Source: Adiantum capillus-veneris (Eukaryota; Streptophyta; Polypodiopsida; Polypodiales; Pteridaceae). From it: a DNA stretch of 64,000 nt. Every line of letters starts with the position of its first letter. The first letter of the stretch is position 1. Position numbers and translations under genes: made by a program. Below are positions 57,801-64,000 of this stretch, one piece after another. The notes beneath the pieces are model-generated. The model had not been told where the DNA came from. It searched no databases and saw nothing but the letters and a program-made list of their open reading frames with translations. Location: contig CM043966.1 of NCBI GenBank assembly GCA_014529385.2, positions 41,104,037 through 41,168,036 of the forward strand. Reading direction: 5' to 3'.

Positions 57801-60321
57801 ACCACATTTCAGGGATTGATGACCCATGCTTTTAAAGAGTATCTTCGAAAATTCTTAGAAGTATACATGGATGATCTATGCGTACATTCGTCAATCCGGG
57901 ATGATAATTTTGAACACCTCAAAAAGGTATTTGAGAAATGTAAACTTTATAGGATTTGATTAAATCCTAAAAGTGCACATTCATGGGAAGACAAGGGAAA
58001 ATTCTTGGACATTTAGAGTTTAAAAATGGTGTAGCTACTGATATTGAAAAGATTCATGTCATTGCTGATTTGCCCAGACCAACAACAGTCAAGGGGGTAC
58101 AAGCCTTCATGGGACATTGTGGATATTACTGACGGTTCATCTACATGTATGCTATAATTGCAAAACCCATGTATAGCTTGATTATGCACTTTGAATGGAC
58201 CGAGGCATGTGAAGAATCCTTCATGAAGATTAAGCAAGCTCTCACATACAGATGCTTCAAACTTTGCTATTGGTTGTATACTAGCCCAACCAGGAGATGG
58301 GAAAATTGACTTTCCTATTTCTTATGCTAGCCGAAAATTGAATGTGGCAGAAAATAATTACACCATCACCAAAAGAGAAGGACTACGAATGATCTATGCT
58401 ATTAAAAAGTATAGACATTACCTATTAGCCAACAAGTTTGTGTTCTTTGTAGACCGCCAAGCTTTGTTATATTCGGTCAACAAGCCATGTAGCACAGGGA
58501 GAATAGTGAGATGGTTCATCATTCTTCTCAAATTTGATTTCACTGTGGTTGTAAGAAAAGGCACTACACATCAAAAAACAGATCATTTGTCAAGGATTGT
58601 TTTAGGGGAATTACCTAAAGGTGTAGATGATGATCTACCAGATGCCTATTTGTTCTCCGTGGAAATGATACCTAGATGGTCCGAAAACGTTGTGTCATTG
58701 ATGACAATAGCTAAAGTGGATTCACAAATACCACTTCCTATCACAATTTATTTAATTGAGCAATTGACTATGTATCAATTACTAGCTAGAAGGCTGTATA
58801 AAAAAATCGGGACGGGATATTGCTTTTATGCATTAACCTTGAAGAAAAGAAACAATACCTAAGTCAAGCACATGTTACCATAGTAGGACTTCACTATGCG
58901 GAAGACTGAACTATGCAACGAATCTTGAGACTTGGAGTATTTTGGCCCGACTATGAGGAGAGATGTTAGATCTTTTGTAAAAGATTGCCCTCAATGTAAA
59001 AAACAACCACCCATTCCTCATGTAACATTGTTTCAAATGTCACATGTTCCTAAGTGGAGTAATTATCTGGTTACTTACTTATCGAGCCGAACATTTCCTG
59101 AGGATATGAGTAAACGATGTCAAAGAGCAATTGAAACTAAAGCAAGAGACTATGCTCTTATTGGGAACCAATTGTATTGGAGAGGTAAAGATCAACATTT
59201 GCGTCTTTGTGAAAATGAAAACGAGTACATTCCAATTATAGAACAAGCACATGCTGGATTAGCTCGAGGTCACTTTTCTAGCGAGACCACCGCAAGGGAA
59301 ATCTTGATGGCAGGCATATGGTGGCCAACACTTTTTGCAGATGCCAAAGAATATGTTCGAAGGCGGGATGCTTGTCAACAAGCAAAAATGCCAACACGAG
59401 TAGGCAGCATGCCCTTAAGACCAATGATGGGGCCTAGAGCCTTCGCAAAATGGGGTATAGGTTTTGTTGGACCAATACAGTCAAATTCTTATAGAACCCA
59501 AGCTCAATGTATCATTGTAGCTACGGACTATTTGACCAAGTGGGTTGAGGCTAAAGCCACTCAAAAGAATGATGCCAAAACCACTATTGCATTCTTATAT
59601 GAGTATGTATTCACGAGATATGGCCTGCTAGTAGAGATTGTCAGTGATCGAGGAGCTCATTTCCTCAATGAGGTAATAGAGTATTTGTTTAATGAGTTTA
59701 TGGTCATCCATAACAAATGAGCTCCCTATCACCCACAAGCAACTGGAAAAGCTGAGCATATGAATAGAATTCTTAGCTCGGTACTGACCAAAGTGGTTAG
59801 TTCAGGAAGGACAGAACTGGAAATAAATCTTCATGCTTCTCTATGGGCTTATCGAGTTTCATTCAAAATAGCTCTAAATGCTATGTCCTTTAACCTTGTT
59901 TATGGTTTTGATGCCATACTGCCAATAGAATTTCTATTGCTGACATTAAGGGTAGCAGAGAATCTTGAGTGGACTGGACATGAATTGTCAGAAAGACTTT
60001 AAGAGTTGGAAAAGCTAGACGAGCAAAGGCTAACTGCTGTAGCTCATATCTATGCACAAAAGCAGAAACAAAAATAGTTTTTTGATTCCCACTCGCTCTA
60101 GTCTATTCCCTTAAGCAACACATTTCCAAGTTTAAGAAAAAGGGAAACAGACCATTTATCATTGAAGATGTATCTCCAAGTGAGTAGTAAAATTGTCCAC
60201 CCTAGATGGTGAACCAATGGCTAATTGGATTAGTGGATGTCGTTTAAAGAAATACAATTTTCCACTAACGAATGAATTGCTAGAGAGAATGCATGTAGCC
60301 AAACAAAGGAAGATCAAAGGA
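54880..60321 (+). pseudogene. gag-pol: Tat-like Ty3/gypsy gag-pol, element F, decayed
   Basis: Gag-like start ~54895-55418 (basic KRKKRLRHKIWDEK, then a Lys/Glu-rich helical frame). Protease at ~55930-56195 with DSGAGIAIATKS and later IILRRPF. Linker frames 56216-56695 and 57026-57505 (EEEKLLLSLLKEYQDIFTWS marks the RT entry). RT ~57500-57960 with YMDDLCVHS. RNase H ~58245-58640 with acidic positions in TDASNFAIG, KREGL and FVDRQ. Integrase ~58900-60000 with HFSS..CQQAK finger, ATDYLTKWVEAKAT (first Asp), SDRGAHF (second Asp) and the Glu region APYHPQATGKAEH. C-terminus to AKQRKIKG at 60321. About ten stops or frameshifts. The WVEAKAT and FAKWGI..FVGPI signatures place it in or near the Tat lineage. 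Confidence 0.88.
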
Positions 60322-61250
60322 TAGTAGGTTATTGATGAAGCCCAAGAGGAAGCTAGACTTCGGGTACTCAAGCGTAAAGCTGCTCTCAAGAATCAACAGA
60401 TACCGATTCCCATCAACACTTTGGAAATAGATGATCGACAATGGGAATTACCTAAAGACGCAGTTTCAACATATGACGACTGGTTAGATGGAATGGATCT
60501 GTTCATCAAAGTACAGCTCAACAATCATAGCACCAATGCTTTGGTAGACACACGAGCTAGAGTGAATGCAGTCAGTTATTCCACATGCAAGAAGGCAACA
60601 AGTCAAGCATTGATAGCAAGAATAGCGACAATCAAAGGATGCAACAAGAATCGAACTCCAACATTGGGAGTAGGCAACTTGAACATGGATGTTCATGTCC
60701 GCATCAGATTGTATGCTTGCCAGATAAACACATGAATGAGATGATGATTCTTGGGATTCCCTGGATACGTACATAGAAAGCAATAACAGATTGGGATACG
60801 AATCAACTAAAGCTATCACCTAAAGGTGGGCAACTCATTGTTCCAATTGCACCAAGCAAGGAGGAATGGAAAAGAAGCAATCAACAGACTAATCCACAAA
60901 GCCAATCTTCTCCATCCCCTCGAAAATCAAATGCTACATGTAGCATGCAAGGAGTCACGTAGATTTGGGTACCAAAAGCACAGCTTAAGGATAAACCAAT
61001 TCAAATATGGGTGCCTAAAACTTCACCAAAGAAACAAAAGAAGGTTTCATGGATTCGAACACAGAATCGAGTATCTCCGAGCAAGGAACCTAACATGACA
61101 AGGGTTTGAAAGAAAAAGGAGCACTTATCTTCTCCACAAACTGTGAAACCAATCAAGCAGTGGCGAGTTAAGTCCAAACAGACTCCACCACACCATGTAG
61201 CACCAAGCCGACTAAATTACCAATGGAGAGAAAAAGCTCGTTAACAGTCT
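60322..61250 (+). pseudogene. Post-integrase domain with a second aspartic-protease-like fold (element F)
   Basis: The integrase frame reaches two adjacent TAG codons (60322-60327) and stays open in the same frame: VIDEAQEEARLRVLKRKAAL, then FIKVQLNNHSTNALVDTRARVN, where VDT.A at ~60544 matches an aspartic-protease active site (usual DTGA; here Gly is Arg), then TLGVGNLNM. After a frameshift comes DKHMNEMMILGIPWIR (~60723-60770), the second hallmark (ILG.PW). A Lys/Ser/Gln-rich tail continues to about 61250. The standard protease of the element is separate, at ~55966. Both TAGs could be former CAG codons, so the domain may have been part of pol or a separate downstream frame. Confidence 0.6.
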
Positions 61251-61566
61251 AAAGTGCTAGCAATAGCTCAAGAAATCAGCGTGCTAAAACACCCTAATGG
61301 TACAATCAAACAGAGAGCACAAAAGCTACAAGATTTTCTCTTTGGAAGACATCAGCAGCAAACCTCGACATCGGAATTACTCAATTACTCAAGATCTAGC
61401 TCTTGCACAGCATATGGATTTGAATTGCATTGATCTTCACATCATGGTAGAGCCAATCACGGCTATGCATAGACACAATTGTTCAACCCATGCATGCAGT
61501 CGTCCCAGAGTACGCCACCTAGGAGGGGTGGAGTGGCACTAAGTACTAAGTAATCTAGGGCGATGT
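61251..61566 (+). other. Weakly coding-like tail of element F
   Basis: An 81-codon frame (61297-61542) with no recognisable domain, ending shortly before a purine-rich tract. Confidence 0.35.
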
Positions 61567-61586
61567 TTAAAGAGGGAGAAAAAAGT
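61567..61586 (+). promoter_or_regulatory. Candidate polypurine tract of element F
   Basis: AAAGAGGGAGAAAAAAG followed within eight bases by a TGTTAATGTGTG sequence that could be an LTR start. Position after the last coding region fits. No 5' LTR is available to confirm it. Confidence 0.45.
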
Positions 61587-63720
61587 TCCATGTTAATGTG
61601 TGTTTTTTTTCAAAATCACCTAATAATGCCCTTATAATTCATCATCAAGGGAAATTTACTGATAATATCTTTCCAATGAGTGTAAATAGTGCATATACTA
61701 TCAAAAAATCATTAAAAATAGTCCTTTTTGGGTATTGTTCATCATTTTTGTCGATAGGGAGGCTTAAAAATGGAGAAATCCGACAAAAAACAATAAAGCT
61801 GTGTTTTTCAAGGTATTTTCTTAATTATTGGATTTTTACTTCATTGTTTTAGAGCATTTTGCTATTTTCTTTGATTTTTCTAAATAAACAGGTCAAAATT
61901 AATAATAAATAGCAGGGAAGCTCAGATGGAAAAATGAAAGACACGATGGTGATCAGAAGGACAAAGCAGACAAGCACAAAAATTTTCAATGAAATCAGAA
62001 GACAATAGCGGGAAGCCTAAATTAGGCGGCCAAGCCTACTTTTGCAAAATTCTTGCTGAATGAACTACATGAATCCGATCAGAGAAATTTTTGAGTCTAA
62101 CATAGATTTCACGGCCTAGTAGGACTAACGGGGGAATCTGGGGAAATTTGGTCAGTGAAGTCCAGGTATAGATATCCATGGTAGGCTAAAACCACCTCAT
62201 TTCCACTTGGAGCCTTTGCAGAGAGAGATTTGGGCCTCTTTCGCGTGACATTTCCGGAGCCCACAGTTGACCATTTTCAGTGCCGTCTCACACGAGACAT
62301 GAGAGGTAAGTTCTTTACTCAATAATGATCCATTGTGTACGGCTGGTAGCTAGTCTAAAGCCTTAGAAAAAACCCTAGAAACCGAGCAGTGCACAAAGAC
62401 CTACGACCTAAAACTGACCATAGCGGCCTGCCAGTTTGACGAAATCGGATGGGATTTGAACCATAGCATGTCCTAACATAATAGAACCTTTCTATACCAT
62501 CAAATGACCATTTGGCTGGGGTCAAGGGGGTCCCACTAGGAAAGTTAGCTTTTTGGCAAATGCAATAATTTCGATCTAACTCCACAGATGGCTTGCTATT
62601 GAGGTCCATATACAATGTATATGATTGGTTTGGTGAAATCCATCAAGCAAAGCCCTTGAAAATCAGAAAATGAGTCGAAGGTTACAAAGCATCAAATTCG
62701 ATATACGAGGCCAAATTGACTCCAAATGAGCCAGAATTGAACTAGTAGCTTCACGACTATGTTACGGACAAGTCCAAAGCCTCAAAGTTGACTGACCAAC
62801 CCAACAGACAGAGTAATCACAAAAAAATGGTGATTTCAAAGTCGACAGAGCACAAAGTGATGCTGGCATGACCAAACTTGACCAAATTCAATTTAGGACT
62901 TGTATTAGGTGTATGAAACACGTTTAACTCAAAATTTGTAGATTTTGCAAATTTTTTGTCACTGAAGTTAATAATCGTTATTATTTACTTTTGCATCACT
63001 TTTGCTTGGAAATTGTCAAATCACCTCACTATCATGTGTACACACCTATTACATGCCAAAAATCAAGTATGAGCCAAAATGACCACCCATTACTTGTAAA
63101 ATTGCCAAAAAACGCAAAGAAGTCTTTGCAAGCCAAAGTTTGGGTTATGAACAACATTTCTTGATCCAAATCACCTCATATCTCATACTCAGGGTTTAGA
63201 CCATGCCTAGAACCAATTTGTACAAAAAAATGTCAATTTTGGAAGAAAATTTAATAATCGCGATCAATTACTTTTTGGTCAAAATTGGGAAATTTTGATA
63301 TTTGGCCATCATACATCCAAAGTACATGTCGTGACCAACTTTGAATCAATTTGGATTTCAAAATCTCAAATTTCCTATATATCTACTGTTTCAGAGACTT
63401 AAAGCCAAAATCTGGTACCATTTTCAACCTGTGCATCCAAATGAGCCCATATTTCACTCAGAGCATGTATTTGGCATATACTTCAAGCCTATAAAGCCAA
63501 GCTTGCAAAAAGTTGAAATTTTTTCTCATATGTACGTAATCGCAATTATTTACTTTGGTTGCAAATTTTTGTTTTGATCATACGTTTTGTTCCTTGCATG
63601 ATTTTATGCATCTTTACTTGTTCAAAAATTGATTTGAAGCAATTTGGACCAGATTATCAGCATTTCAGTCTAGAAGGACATTCCAAAAAAAAATCCAACA
63701 AATCTGCTAACTTTGCACTC
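61587..63720 (+). other. Candidate LTR or untranslated region of F, no genes
   Basis: AT-rich with only short frames. A motif TAATCGYNATTATTTACTTT recurs at 62971, 63254 and 63536 (see separate entry). The right end cannot be fixed. Confidence 0.4.
62930..63600. repeat. Diverged tandem repeat, ~283-bp period
   Basis: TAATCG followed by an ATTTACTTTT-type block starts at 62971, 63254 and 63536, spacings 283 and 282. Each is preceded by an A/T block containing CAAATTTTTT-like words. Apart from these blocks the units are strongly diverged. Confidence 0.5.
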
Positions 63721-63736
63721 TATTCACTAAACAGGA

Positions 63737-64000
63737 GAAATGCAAGCAGCGGAGAAGGCCAAGAAGAAGCTAAACCAAAAAGAGAAACTACAGGAATTGC
63801 CTGTGTATCAACTGGACCCCGAGTCAGTCAAAGTGGCAAAAGCATTCTACCTTTCTAAAGAATAGCTGGAAGAACACCACACTACGGTCTTCACTGACAC
63901 AGAGTGAAGAAGGGCATCAGATGGAGTTGCAAGTCTTGCCTAAAGAGGTCTATGATGTAGCTGCCAAGCCAGAAACCAAAGAGGCTAACCGCAGGTTGGG
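63737..64000 (+). other. Unrecognised coding-like sequence at the right edge
   Basis: ATG at about 63738 opens MQAAEKAKKKLNQKEKLQEL then LPVYQLDPESVKVAKAFYL, stopping at TAG near 63861; coding-like pieces continue in shifted frames (EEHHTTVFTDTE). Lys/Glu-rich and helical in character. It could be the gag start of another element extending beyond the window. I do not recognise it. Confidence 0.35.

Overview
The window looks like intergenic DNA from a land plant with a large, repeat-rich nuclear genome. I see no intact host gene, tRNA, rRNA or CRISPR array. Almost everything recognisable is LTR-retrotransposon sequence of several ages, nested into older debris. The sequence does not identify the species. 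The mix of chromovirus-like, Tat-like and copia elements would fit a gymnosperm, fern or other large plant genome, but that is inference.

One Ty3/gypsy family dominates. Its LTRs are about 1.3-1.7 kb, start TGTCATAAAAT and end ATTACA, and the primer site matches initiator tRNA-Met. Gag has an Arg/Ser-rich segment and pol ends in a divergent chromodomain-like tail. Five copies are present: E0 (1-1883, minus, cut by the window edge), A (3981-7113 plus 15481-16204, plus), B (7114-15480, plus, nested in A), C (19867-28789, minus, complete and youngest) and D (45436-53105, plus, 5' LTR truncated). C has very similar LTRs and only three obvious reading-frame defects.

Other parts, left to right: a hAT-like transposase remnant with a degenerate 63-bp minisatellite (1884-3010); a copia 3' end with LTR (3405-3950); a gag-only copia element with both LTRs and primer site (16330-18734); an unrecognised coding-like sequence split by element C (19475-19866 and 28790-29133); a degraded gene with a plausible intron (about 29448-30650); two related foldback hairpins (31367-31763); another unrecognised coding-like stretch (32119-33230); a copia gag relic (33819-34680); about 5 kb without recognisable genes (34681-39779); a decayed minus-strand chromovirus (39780-43620); a chimera-like gypsy fragment (44134-45435); and a decayed Tat-like gypsy element (54880-61250). 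In the Tat-like element a second aspartic-protease-like domain follows integrase.

The most interesting signals are RNA-level structures shared by B, C and D and the unusual Tat-like architecture. The 5' leader holds a long stem-loop with one compensatory base-pair change. The roughly 210 bases between pol and the 3' LTR hold a chain of four or five short inverted repeats. B and C also share the same TGA in the same reverse-transcriptase codon, where D has TGT.
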